Below are positions 1 through 11,067 of a stretch of DNA of 64,000 bases, piece by piece. Position 1 is the first letter of the stretch. Each line of letters starts with the position of its first letter. This DNA comes from Hymenoscyphus infarciens. Its lineage: Eukaryota; Ascomycota; Leotiomycetes; Helotiales; Helotiaceae. A program made the translations under genes and the position numbers. Location: NCBI GenBank assembly GCA_001414345.1, contig LLCB01000065.1:153822-217821 (forward strand), written 5' to 3'. Below the pieces are notes generated by a model, which had not been told where the DNA came from, searched no databases, and saw only the letters and a program-made list of their open reading frames with translations.

Positions 1-3000
1 CTGAGGGGGCATTGGGAGAAATGGGAAGTGTGTACCATCAATTGTCTGATTCGAACGAAGCCTTCACGAAGACGACCTTCTAGCATTTCTCGGAGTGGGT
101 TAGTTGTGTTTGGACAACAATAGGGGAGACATACCAGATCTCGCAACATCCTCAACTCCCGGTTCATGTCCATTTTCATAGTACACATACTTCGCAACCA
201 CACCGCGATAAATAATACTAGAATAAATCATCATGGCCGCCAACGCCTTCCTCAACTCATGTCTCGCCACAAATGGCCAAAGCACCCAACTCACAACCAC
301 AGCAGCAACAACACCCACAACAAAAGCCACCCCCCTCGTCCAAGCAATTTGAACCACAGAAGGCAACCCCCCATCCGCCTTCGCCGCAAGCGAAACAACC
401 ACAAAAGAAATACACCCTACAATCCCCGACCGCGGATGCGAACTCTGCGTAAACCGATAAATCATGGGTATCATATAGATAGCCGCAAAAAGCGCCATGA
501 CGAAGGGATTTCCATCTCTAGCGCCGTATGCTAGACCACCCCAAACAGCTCCAAGAATAGCGCAGAGGGCACGGGTGAAGAGATCTTGAATATTGCCTCC
601 TACGCGGGGATGAGACATAATCCATACCATAGCCACAGCCCACCAGCCTTCATTTTGATTCCACCATCCACGACTTTGTTCCAACCATCCTGGGACAGCG
701 AGTAGAGAAGTCATGATGATGACTTTGAGAGCGAATCGCATTTCGAAGCCTTGCAGTCGATGGAGTACTAACCACAACCTATATCTAAATCTCTGTTTTC
801 TCGACGCATGAGAATTACGATCTAATGCTTCATCTTCTTCCTCTTCGTATTTTCCCATGGTATCTGATCTTGATAACCCGAAAGTTTCGGACTTCTCAAT
901 ATTGGGAGAGTCTTTTTGGTGAGGGAGGGGTTTGTAAACGTTTGCCATTCCGCGCATTGTGCGGGCTAGTTGGGTTTGAGAGCGGAAATAGAATCCTGCT
1001 GTTACTCCGCCGCGGTCATGTCTTACTTGTGCATTTGTTCTTTGCATGCCCTTTGTGAAGGGATATGAAGGTGGGTATATCCGTGATTTTTGCTGCGATT
1101 GTTGCATTTCCATGACTTTGACTAGTAGAGCTTCGACGGTCCTGGCAGCTTGACGGATTGGATGGACGAAGAGGAAAAGCTCGACGACTTCTGGGTGGTC
1201 GGAATAGGTTGGTGGTAATGCGGGGTTATCCATTAGGGAATCCTCTGCTTCGTCGTATTTTATCATTCCTTTTCGTAATTTGGTTAAGATTCCGATGAGG
1301 TCTGAGGAGGTGGTTACTGGTGGACCTAGCCACTGTCTATACCCGGACATTCCCATCAAAACTGCATCGCAGCTTTCGAATGCGCTTCTCATGCGAGCAA
1401 GCAGTTTTAAAGTTGGCTGCGCAAGCTTGCTGGTTATCAATCGGACAGCCTTGTCTCCTGTTCCTGTTCTAATAATTCGAGGACGCTTTCGATTCCTCTT
1501 GGCGATATCGATGATTGTTTCGCCCGCCACGGAACCGAAGGGGCTATGAAGATTATAAACTTCCGAGCTACTTTCCGACGTTTGACTGCTATCGGGTTCT
1601 TCGCCTTGAAGATCGGAATAAACCTCACTCCTTTCCGAATGATCAAAAAGGGCACTTTCCATCCTCAGGGAGAGTAAAGATCTGATGACAGCCTGCATGA
1701 GATTTCGCAGCGCTTCAACATCCGAAGGTGGAAATCGTGTAATGGAAAAATCCAAAGTAAGATCTCGATAACTCTGCGAAAGATTGACAAATGTAAAAGC
1801 CAATTGGCGATGAAGAGCTGTATGGTTTGGGTTAGGCAGCGCCAAACCATCTTGCATGACTCCCAACGCAGTATGAAGAGATACGGCAAGTGGACGAGCT
1901 CCAGCATCTGGAAAAACTGTGCATGCAATTATGAGACAGATAGCTTGACCGAAAAGCCAAGGTATGCCATAGTCAAACAGCTTTTCCCATGCAACGGCTT
2001 CGGAAGTGTCTGCGAGACAGGTATAAATGACAGCAATTCCCGCACATAATACGAGTTGGTAGATTCGGACGTAGTATGAACGAAGTGCTGCTTGTGTACC
2101 CATGAAAACAACGAGAAATGCGGCGAGAATCCCACCATATCCTCTCCTGGCGATAGACGTAGAATTTGAGAGCCAAAGTGCGAAGGCTCCCCATCCGAGT
2201 CCAGCCGCTGTGCCTAGGCTAGTCTGGAAAGCCCCATCGAATTGAGCTCCGACTGTCCTTCCAGAGTGATTGATGATGGTTGACAGTACCATTATGTAAC
2301 TGTACCGACCCAACCATATTCGAACCACAGGAACAAGACATAAAATATAGGCTATGAAAAAACCAAGAAAAGATTTGGCTAATTTGATGCCAGAACGGGT
2401 GGTGGTGACCGCTCGTACCACACTCTGTATATCACGCCATTGTCTCGGTATGAAAAATTTTGGAGAAAGAGGATGCATCTTCTTGAAAGTCTGGGGAAGA
2501 GTCTCCTCTGCATCCTCCATCATTTCATCGCGACTCACCTTGGGTGGTTTTGAAAATGCACCATCAAAGAAGCCATCTCGGAGTTCTTCCACCCCATAAG
2601 TCTCGAGGTTCAAATCCAAATTTTGAAGCAGAGTCTCGAGGTGACTATGATTCATGCTGACTCTGGGGGATGGTGGTACTGAGCCTCCATGATTCCGAAT
2701 CGATGATGCTCTCGAACGTCGAGGACTGTGATTGAAAGAACCATAATAGATACTTGATGCTGATGATTTAGTGGCGGGGTTCAGAGCTTGCAGACGGATA
2801 TGTTTTGCAGCTTTCGCTTCCTCTTTCGCCCCTTGGCGACCGGTTCGGGAAAAAGTGAGACGGCGACGATGAGTTTTAGTTTGAGAATCGGAATCGTTGC
2901 TGACAGCATTTGCTATTGATGTTGAACCCGAAGTGTGAGATCTTGGTTCGGGTAGTTGCGTGGGTTGAGAGGACAGGATTGGTCTCGTGTTGGATGTCTT

Positions 3001-3036
3001 GTCATCTTTACTTTTTAGGGGGGCGGAAGAGGCCAT
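1..3036 (-). CDS. FUSC/ArAE-like multi-spanning membrane protein (DUF2421/brefeldin A sensitivity family), 3' end beyond window
   Basis: The protein resembles fungal ArAE_2/FUSC proteins, related to aromatic acid exporters and fusaric acid resistance proteins; substrate unknown. The first exon reads 3036 to 135 (967 codons). I see a short intron at 134-89: the donor reads GTATGT on the minus strand, an ACTAAC branch precedes a CCGAG acceptor, and joining gives a frame running on as SEMLEGRLREGF, typical of this family, until it leaves the window. Reading through the intron instead gives a spurious stop at 100-102. Residues 1-150 are Ser/Arg-rich and disordered. A first membrane block lies near residues 215-380, a hydrophilic middle follows, and a second block (about 755-920) ends in a WVLWPFVAR stretch. 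It diverges from the Sir2 gene with a 0.9 kb shared upstream region. Family call is good; transport role is inferred. Confidence 0.85.
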
Positions 3037-3944
3037 TGCTTTGAAGGATTCGATGCCGTGCTTAATGACGCTTCTTAGTGGTCATGTTGAGCAAACGCTA
3101 CCCTGCCCAATTGCAACACAGAATGCTCTGTAACGTCTCAACCCAATTCGGAAATAATACCAGCGTTATTGGGCGAGGAGTGCTGGTCAATGATGAGTGA
3201 GACTGGGACTGAGACGAGAGGGGAGACTGGCTATGAGTTTGGATGAGATGAGACAACGATGCAAAGAGGAGAAAAGAGAAGCTTCCTCTACATGTCTAAG
3301 GTATTGTACTTGTATCCCAGACACAAGGCTCGGAATTAACACTGGCTGTGGTGGTGGTGGTGGTGCCCAAGTGCTCTCGGAGCTCTCACGGAGTCTTTTC
3401 GTCTTTTAGATCTACCGCTAAAACTGCTAAAACTCTAGCCAGTGTGCTCCCACTAAGTGCCTCTCGCCAATCAGAAAGGTTCATGCAATCGGCCTCTTTC
3501 GGTCCACTTCCCACGTGCTGAGGTTGGCTACTCACCCTCACCGCGAATCGAACCAAAGGTAGAAGAAGGTAGGAGACTGGATAAGTGTTGTATCGTGGCG
3601 AAAGCAAAGGTTAATTGCCAATTAATTTCGAGTTCTCTACTACTAGTACTTATATGTGGCGCGTCTGCGTCTGCTAAAACCAAAAGTCTCCTTAAACCTT
3701 GGTCCCCTGTTTTAAACACCCCAACGCGCTAGCCTATGCCAAACCTCTAACCCAACTCCAGGTCCTGAACCGAACTTGAACTTCTTTTTCTCTCCACAAC
3801 ACACCTCAACGCTTCCAGGCTACTCTAAGCTACTTGTGGGGAGCTGAAGTGCCGCATCCCAACCCCCCTCTCCTCACTCTATTGCCTTGCACTGCACTCT
3901 ACCGCATTCTACTGCACTCTACTGCACTCTACCGCACCCCCAAC
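3037..3944. promoter_or_regulatory. Divergent intergenic region between the FUSC-like gene and the Sir2 gene
   Basis: This stretch separates two start codons pointing away from each other. The side next to the Sir2 start is pyrimidine-rich and holds a short run of near-identical units of the form CTACTGCACT at about 3890-3935, in the likely 5' leader. A small GTGGTGGTGGTGGT run lies near 3350. Short open frames here have no protein-like composition. No specific factor site is claimed. Confidence 0.5.
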
Positions 3945-5522
3945 ATGAAGGCCAAACAGCCCGCTCGACGCGTCGCTGCCAGGATGGGCACCAAAGTCTC
4001 TCTCATCAACAACATGCCCAACCCACCCTCTGATGGAGAGTCCGAGATCAGTAGCGACGCCCTGCTCAACGCCCACCTTCCACGTGTCAACGGAGATGGC
4101 TTCGATCTCATCGTTGCCGCCAATTCCTCAGAAGACGGTCTGGACAACGACGACGACAACGACGACGATGACTCCGAATCCCTTTCGCTCTTTGAAGATA
4201 CCCTTGGTGAGATGGACGACCAGCACCTGTTTAATCACGGTAGTGAGTGAACCTGAAACCTTTGACAAACCATGCACTAAATATAGACATTATTAGGTTC
4301 TGAGATCTGCACTTATGCAGAGGCGGTTGCTTTTCGTCAACAACTTCGTGCTATCGGTCCTAAAGAATTCGTTCGCGTCAATGTCGAGGAAGGTCTCGTC
4401 AGTGCCAAAAAGCTCCTCACAGCCTTCAACATTCGTGCTCCGGAATTCCTCGATGGCCCGTCTGATAGTGCCTACTACCCACTTCTGGGTGTAGCTCTCA
4501 GTCGGGAATTGTCCAAGCGGATCAAACTTCCTCAGTTCAACACCATCGATGATGCCGTGGAGCTGCTTCAAAGATCTCATAATATTATTGTGCTCACGGG
4601 TGCTGGCATCTCAACCTCGCTTGGCATACCCGATTTCAGATCCAAGGACACGGGTCTCTACTCCAAACTCCAACATCTCGGTCTGAGTGATCCACAAGAA
4701 GTCTTTGACATTCGCGTCTTCAAGGAGGATCCCAACTTCTTTTACACCGTCGCTCGCGATATTATTCCGTCAGGTGACAAGTTCACTCCTACCCACGCTT
4801 TCATCCATCTCCTCCAACAAAAGGGAAAATTGCTGACCAATTATTCTCAAAATATTGACAACATTGAGGCGTTGGCTGGTATTCTTCCGGAAAAATTGGT
4901 TCAATGCCACGGGTCCTTCGCCACAGCTTCCTGCATTGAGTGCAAGTCGCAGGTTTCAGGCGAGGCCATTTTCCCAGATATCCGAGCAAATCGAATCCCA
5001 CGATGCGATAAATGCTTCCAAAAGCTGAGAAAGCTCAAAGCACCCAATGCCATGAAGCGCAAGCGATCTGCCAACGGCGTCAAGAAGAAGCGTCGATTCG
5101 ACAATGACGCCGATTCCGAACCGGAGGAGGATTACGATATTTCAGACGCGGGAGTCATGAAGCCAGATATCACCTTCTTTGGCGAACCACTCCCAGATAA
5201 ATTCTCGGAGCGACTCACCACTCACGACAAGGACAAGGTAGATCTGGTCATCGTGATTGGAACATCCTTAAAAGTCGCGCCCGTCTCCGAAATCGTCCCT
5301 TACTTGCCAGCAAACATTCCACAAATGTACATCTCACGAGAGCCGGTTTCGCATGTCAATTTCGATGTCGATATGCTGGGGGATTGCGACGTGGTGGTTG
5401 CCGAGTTGTGCCGACGCGCGGGCTGGGATTTGAAGCACGAGATGATTCCTGAAGGTCAGGAGGTGGTGATTGAACTTGTAGATGGGTTTACGAGTCGACA
5501 TGTCTTTACGGAAAAGCGTTAA
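3945..5522 (+). CDS. Sir2-family NAD-dependent protein deacetylase, class I (Sir2/Hst1-like)
   Basis: Predicted nuclear sirtuin that deacetylates histones or other proteins using NAD. Two exons, 3945-4242 and 4297-5522, give 507 aa; the intron has a GTGAGT donor and a TTATTAG acceptor and joins in frame. The start is the first ATG followed by a basic stretch ([15 protein letters not shown]). Residues 40-95 are acidic. The catalytic core starts near residue 195: GAGIS at about 201-205, IPDFRS after it, an SQNIDN motif at 283-288 (families usually read TQNID), the catalytic His at 304 in QCHGSF, zinc cysteines at 312, 315, 336 and 339, then PDITFFGE and [13 protein letters not shown] basic and acidic insert after the zinc site (about 345-375, KRKRS and KKKRR) looks like a nuclear localisation signal. 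The call is firm; which yeast paralogue it matches is not settled. Confidence 0.93.
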
Positions 5523-6110
5523 ATATTTCGTTTTTCGTTGCAATGCGATGGGTTATTTTGATTCCGTTCGTGCAGAGAGACAAAAGTGGAAATTAGGGTT
5601 GCATTTTTTTCATTTTGTCACGCGTCATCAGCGCTCGGTTTTCAGTCTGGATTTCTCGCAATGCCTCTTTTTCTGGCTTTCTTTGGGAGCTGGATCGCGA
5701 TACAATTAATTTTTTCGTTGATGTTGCATCCATCAGAGGAATCCCGGGGTTTCAAGTCAGGCGAGGAATTCTTCGAAGCATTCCGTTTTGTCAGTCATGT
5801 TGCACATTCAGCACTACCTGTTTTACGCGAGGGGGCGTTCCGGAACACACGAAATTCAATCAGGGCAAGGAAACTGGGAACGTTTGTGTTTAGATTGCAT
5901 TCGTTTTTGTACGTTATGTTGCTTTGTTTTTAGCAATTGGCGTTGAGAGATAAGCAAGCTGCGGAGATAATTGAAAGGTTTTACATATGATGTTTTGAGA
6001 ATTTGAGAAGTTGAGAATTATGAGTTGTGAGATATGAGATGATGAGCCTCAGAAATGTTACTGACCGGGTGCAAATGATAATTCCGTGTTGTGGTTTACC
6101 AGTCAATTAC
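5523..6110. other. 3' flank of the Sir2 gene, no gene seen
   Basis: Moderately T-rich sequence probably including the Sir2 3' untranslated region. Short frames of up to 115 codons at 5586-5933 lack any recognisable domain and look like chance. Composition drifts to AT-rich toward the island that follows. Confidence 0.45.
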
Positions 6111-6380
6111 CAGCTTACTCACAGCCTAAAAATTAGTAGCTTACTCGCTAGTCGGTGGCTTACTTGCAAATCACCAGCTTACTCCCAAATCGGCTTACTC
6201 CTAACCCGGAAATCACCTGACAACAGCTCACCATCAGTAAGGAGAATTCGTTTAGGTCCTAAATAATTATTCAAAGAGGTGAGATCATTTGATATCCTCA
6301 CTCTCCCGTAGGCTAACTCTTTGGAAGTAAGCTACGAGTAAGACGTGAGTAAGCTGTGAGTAAGCTACGAGTAAGCTAGT
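6111..6380. repeat. Clustered heptamer array in opposing orientation (GCTTACT / AGTAAGC)
   Basis: Between 6111 and 6204 the motif GCTTACT occurs five times on the plus strand, spaced 18-35 bp apart. Between 6325 and 6380 its reverse complement AGTAAGC occurs four times, with one extra GAGTAAG. The arrays point toward each other across about 120 bp. Subterminal motif arrays of this kind are known from hAT-type DNA transposon ends, so this may be a transposon end or a solo remnant. No transposase frame is visible. Confidence 0.5.
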
Positions 6381-9225
6381 AGTATAAACACCACTACTTA
6401 TATATTAGTTACCTTTCTTTTCTCAATTTTAAATTATAGTGTAGTAATTTAAATTAATTAGAAGTGTGCTACTTGAGGATAAGTAGCTTACCTACAAATC
6501 ACTAGCATACTCACAAAACATAGCGAGTGATTCTCATCGATTTAAGCTATAGCGACATCGGTAGAAGGTAGACAGACGGGTTATCTCGTGCTGAATTATA
6601 GTAATAATTATCGATGATTAGTTTTATATAAGCGACGAGGAGTAGAGATGAGTTTTTATTAGTATACAAAGTTAATCAACTTATAAGAAGAAGAAGGAAT
6701 ATCTTATTATTATTATTTCACGTTTATAATTTTCTTATTTTTAGATATTTGAACTTCTTTATCTTTTCAATAGAAGTAGTTACTCTATAATAAGTTATCT
6801 TACTATAGTTAAATTCTGTTAAGTTATTTAAATTTGTTTTCTGAGAGAGTTAGAATAACTTCTTTTTTATAGAGATACTTATCTATTCGATAATATATTT
6901 TCTTACCTCGGTTGAAATTTAGAGAGTAGAGCTGACTACTATTAATTCTATTTACTTTAAATTCTATAACTCTTATTTTCAGGATTGTTTAAGAAGCTAA
7001 TCTCTCTATCTATAAATAGTATTATAGTAATAGAGTTTCTAGCTAACTATAGTATACTATCTTCTCGTCGTCTCTGCTACTATTCTAAAACATAGTAGAT
7101 TTTCTAAGATTCTATACTTTATAAATCCTAAACTTTACATAGTTATAAACTTACGATAGACCTTAGTTTTCTTTATTTAAATATTAGAATTAATTTACTC
7201 TCAACGACTAGAGTGTTAGCTAATGTCGATATACTTTTAAAATTTAGTAACCTTAAGACGAGAACCAAAAACTCTAGGGGATTTTAGTTCTCTTGCTTAT
7301 TCACTGTCTTAACGAGAGAGTTTTCCTCTATGTTTATAGATAGGATAGAACTTGGAGGCGCGTTATTACTCGGGAATCTTATAAACGTTGTTGCCTCTGA
7401 AAAATATAACTACGTCTCAACTACTCGCTAGAGTAGGTAGTTTTTATATAGGGTAACTAGAGTCGTAAGTGAACAGATTAAAGCAGGGAGTTAAGGTTGA
7501 AACCGCAAGAGTAAAGTGTGCTGTTAATATAGGAGAATATTAGAAACGTATAGTATGTCATCTATTTTTACGTAGCTGCTAGGAAAATTTCTTTTGTTGC
7601 TATATCTCTTCTATTGTCTTCCTGAAAAAAAAAGAAAATGTTTATCACTTTATCTAAATAATAGTAGATTATTATTAAAAGGTGAGCGACTGTCGAAAAT
7701 TAAAGTGTTATCGAAACTTGAAAGTTTCGACAGTTATTAAATAGTTGAAATTTTCCTTTGTCGCTAAACCTTTAGCGTATTTCAAAATCACAGAAGTTAT
7801 AGTTAGAACGTGTATTAAATTTAGGAGACCCGTGGTCTTACGAGTAAGACATAGACATAGCCTCGTTAGTATTCAATCCTTATACTATAGTTTAAGAGTA
7901 GTATATAGATCTTTTATATAATCTTTTATAGAGAAGGTAATAGAGTATAGAGCGTGAAGTTTAGTTGAATAACTAGAAAAGACATAGCTAGATAATCCTT
8001 ATAATTAGTAAATAGTCTATCTTCTTACTCTTTATAAGGAGAATAGTAAAAATCTCTATTCGTTGTTCACTTTTTAAGAATTTATAACACTATAGCTAAG
8101 AATATCAAGTATTATCTAACTAGCTCTTCTTCTGTCTCTTATTATTTTAGTTTCTTAGTTAGTGTAATTTTTTTAGTCTATATAGATAAAAGAGAGAATG
8201 AGACTAGTAAGGGCTAAGAATAAGATCAGAGTAACGAGAATTGTATATATTTACCTTAAAGGGTTTTGGTAGAGCTAGTAGACTCTTAATAGATTCTCAG
8301 ACGAGGGTTAAAGCGTATTAATTATCCGAATATCACGAGGCCTCTAAAGATAATCGCTTTTATACCTAAGGCTTAAGTTTTTTTTAAGAGCTAAGGATCT
8401 TTAAGAGTCAAGGTCCTCGCTTAAGAGTTAAAATCGCTTAAGAGTTATAATCGGTAAAGCCTCGGCAGAGGCTAGGCTAGAGGCTAGGGGCTAGTACGCG
8501 AGGCTAGGCTAGGTGCGAGTACCTCTTATACTTCATTACTATAATAAGGGTAGTATAGAGTATATAGCCTCTACTAGTACGCGTAGGGTAACTTTCGCTA
8601 AATCAGTCGAATACTTTCTCTATATTATAATAGCGTTGACGTTAAGTCTTTATAAGCGATACCGAGTTATACGAGGACCCCTGTCTACTAGGCGCATATA
8701 CCTAGTATAGTGCTTCCGCCCGGAGTATAGTTCTTCCGCCCGGAGTATAGTTCTTCCGGCCAGTATATACTCATACCGAGCTTTGACTCTTAAGTGTTAT
8801 TTAAGAAGTAAGGCCTTTTAATAATCAATTCTCTCTTAAGAGTTAAGCTTACTTAATAGTTAAGGATTTTAAGCCTCAAAATCCTTAATTATCGCCTAAC
8901 AGTTAAGGCATCTATTAACTCTCGTGTAACAATCACTTATGCTTAGTTATCGTGCGATACTCTTTCGACAGTCCACCTCTACTACCTAAACCCTGTAAGG
9001 TATGACGACATAGTAACTCACTCGCCGCGACTCGCGAGCCGCTACTAAGGTTCCACGTGACTATGTTAGCTCTACTAACCTTTCTCCGTAGCTTCTTTTG
9101 AGCTTCGAACGAGTACTCTTATCCCACTGTAGAAATGCAAGCGTTTTACACCCTACTTTTTATCACAACTACTTTAAAAACTCCCTAGCCAAAGATTCTT
9201 CCTTGCTTTACTTTGCTTTGTAAGT
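6381..9225. repeat. AT-rich, RIP-like island without open reading frames
   Basis: About 2.8 kb in which TA, TTA and ATA steps dominate and stop codons fill all six frames; the longest frame is about 65 codons. This is how transposon sequence looks after RIP in Pezizomycotina. I could not recover a reverse transcriptase or transposase motif from either strand. The island starts about 0.9 kb after the Sir2 stop codon and ends sharply near 9200, where GC content recovers. Between 8390 and 8510 there are repeated TTAAGAG/CTTAAGAGTTA units and a GGCTAGGCTAG-rich segment. Confidence 0.7.
8704..8763. repeat. Three 20-bp tandem units
   Basis: The unit AGTATAGTTCTTCCGCCCGG is repeated three times in register (8704-8723, 8724-8743, 8744-8763), with one change in the first copy and a diverged end in the third. 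It is locally GC-rich inside the AT-rich island. Confidence 0.8.
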
Positions 9226-9364
9226 GTGATCTCGCCAGCCGCGCCATCAATCCTTTTTCATCGCGGACATACACAGATACATCTTCACTCTCAATCAAGT
9301 AACCTGAATATTTTCGCCATCTTATTCAGAGCTTTTAGCGTTTCCCAACTGTCAATCCACCACC

Positions 9365-9805
9365 ATGCCTTCCGCACAAGAAATCGCATAGAAATTGGAA
9401 GAAAGCACCGGACAGCTTACTGCGGGGGGTACGAAGGCACAGATGAAAACGTGGTACGATGAGTATAAAATGCTCCGCAAAGAACTCGAGGCGACCAGGG
9501 CCATAAAGGCCATAAAATTCCGCGAAGAACTCGAGGCGGCCAGGGCCATACAGACAACAGCCCCGAAGACCACCTGCCACGGTAACTCAGATGACATTTA
9601 ACGTAAGCCCAGTTACAAGATGTCTAAGGTTGTAGATTTAGCTAACGAACCTGTGCGTACAGGGCATTTTAACGATTTTGATGAATTTCGGCCCCTCCAC
9701 CAAAACAACGAACATAGCTCCTACTATACCCCCTCCCACGACGACTGGCATCACAAAAAAGGCTACGAGATAGCTACGAAACATACGGAAGGTATGCGCC
9801 AATAG
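9365..9805 (+). pseudogene. Decayed gene for a small coiled-coil protein (two in-frame stops, one intact intron)
   Basis: From the ATG at 9365 one frame runs on if two stops are ignored: TAG at 9389-9391 and TAA at 9599-9601. Both fit CAG/CAA changed to TAG/TAA, the CpA to TpA change typical of RIP. A well-formed 60-bp intron follows at 9603-9662 (GTAAGC donor, GCTAAC branch, TACAG acceptor), and splicing restores the same frame to the stop at 9803-9805. Total is about 126 codons. The first exon is rich in Lys, Glu and Ala and helix-forming. It holds a 15-codon near-repeat (KELEATRAI and EELEAARAI, also alike at DNA level around 9482-9505 and 9527-9550). The second exon is Asp/His/Tyr-rich. 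No family recognised. A short live product from a downstream ATG cannot be excluded. Confidence 0.5.
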
Positions 9806-9865
9806 CATTGGTTTGGGAAGGTCCCTGTCTGCGACTTACAGCAACGGTACAAAGACTCGTCTAAA

Positions 9866-10130
9866 GCAGCGCTTTAAATTTTTCTAGCTTCTTAGCGCTA
9901 CGTGGATATTTTCCTTTAGCCTGAGTAAACTCTGCTATTTTTACTTATACCTTGATTCTAAAGGACTTATATACTAAATGAAAGATATGTACTTACTACT
10001 AGAATATAGTCTATACCTGATTTTAGTATTTTATTTACCTAATATTTGATAATATATTAAGAAACGATTTACTTAGCTTATCCTATCCTGACCCCTAGGA
10101 TAGGAGAGGATGGGAAATTTAAAGCGCTGC
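9866..10130. mobile_element. MITE-like element with 16-bp terminal inverted repeats
   Basis: GCAGCGCTTTAAATTT at 9866-9881 is matched exactly in reverse complement at 10115-10130. The 265-bp interior is AT-rich and non-coding and carries a small hairpin (TCCTATCC at 10081-10088 and GGATAGGA at 10098-10105). A TA dinucleotide lies just outside both ends (2 bp before the left repeat, directly after the right one), which would suit a Tc1/mariner or pogo-type target duplication, but this is inference. Confidence 0.65.
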
Positions 10131-10500
10131 TACGAAGTCTAATTGTAAGAAAGTCCTAGTGGTTGGCAGCCTCAAATACTATCATTTTGCAAGAAAACAA
10201 AGGAATCTCTGCCATGGAGTCTTTCAAAACACAGAAAGTTATCCTCCTGTTTTATACTCGCGATCGAGGAGAGTAGCTAGCACGTGACCAACTACCTAAT
10301 TACATCATAAACACCCTAAATAATCTCTAGCTTTCAAATCGTTTGCAGCACTACTTTACGCTAGGAATAATTAGCAAATGTCTTATTTTAACCAGAAATA
10401 AGCGCTTATAAAGAGAATTTCAACCCCGTCCAACATTCCACACACCCAAATCACAAACCTCGAAGCCTCTCTAAACACATATATAAGAAAAAAACCCACC

Positions 10501-11028
10501 ATGAGTTCAAGCTCAGCCATTGCTCCCGCGGAGAACCTGTACAAAATGTTCCAGATTCAGCCACGCCTCTACATATCTAGATTCCCGGAAGAAATCCCAA
10601 TAGAAATAACCCATGTATTGAATATGTGCACCCAACCTCACCCAGTCGATACGACACGAAATTATATGCAGGTTCCAATCTATGATTTCGACAACATTAC
10701 ACCCTACATCAAGAAGATTACGGATTTTATCGACAATGCCATCCGCAACGCGGGTGTCATACTTGTTCACTGCGCGATGGGAGTGAATAGATCAGTAGCT
10801 GCTATCTTGTCATACCTCTGCCACCAGTGTCCTATCACATCGTCAGAGGCGTTGAAGGTTGTCAAGAACATCAAATCTGATGTCAACCCAAGTGCAGTTT
10901 TCTTGAGGCAAATTGATGTTTTCTACGGGAGAGAAGAGGCGGAGGAGGATCCCTTGACAACATTTCATCGACGACTAGAGAAACGGAAGGCTGCTGCAAG
11001 AGACCAGCAACTGAGAGACAAGGTATGA
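10501..11028 (+). CDS. Small dual-specificity protein phosphatase (DSP/cysteine-based phosphatase)
   Basis: A single-exon protein of 175 aa that should remove phosphate from Ser/Thr/Tyr residues or a related substrate. The signature HCAMGVNRS occupies residues 90-98: nucleophile Cys91, phosphate-binding Arg97, followed by Ser98. Candidate general acids are Asp62 and Asp64 in YDFDN, at the expected distance upstream. The fold starts with a short lead (QPRLYISRFPEE, VLNMCT) usual for minimal DSPs. The last 40 residues are charged and probably helical. The start has a good context (CACCATGAG) just after a C/A-rich leader. There is no targeting signal or extra domain. It lies between a MITE-like element and a broken DUF3669 gene, so it is an intact gene inside an eroded region. 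Substrate unknown. Confidence 0.88.
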   Translation: MSSSSAIAPAENLYKMFQIQPRLYISRFPEEIPIEITHVLNMCTQPHPVDTTRNYMQVPIYDFDNITPYIKKITDFIDNAIRNAGVILVHCAMGVNRSVAAILSYLCHQCPITSSEALKVVKNIKSDVNPSAVFLRQIDVFYGREEAEEDPLTTFHRRLEKRKAAARDQQLRDKV

Positions 11029-11067
11029 TGGTTGGGTCATAACATTTCTTGTGTCTCAGCTAAGTTT

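Noticed and set aside
6381..9225. Attempt to read a retrotransposon pol or transposase in the AT-rich island
   Set aside because: Both strands were read for YxDD-type and integrase-like motifs; only isolated, unconvincing similarities appeared.
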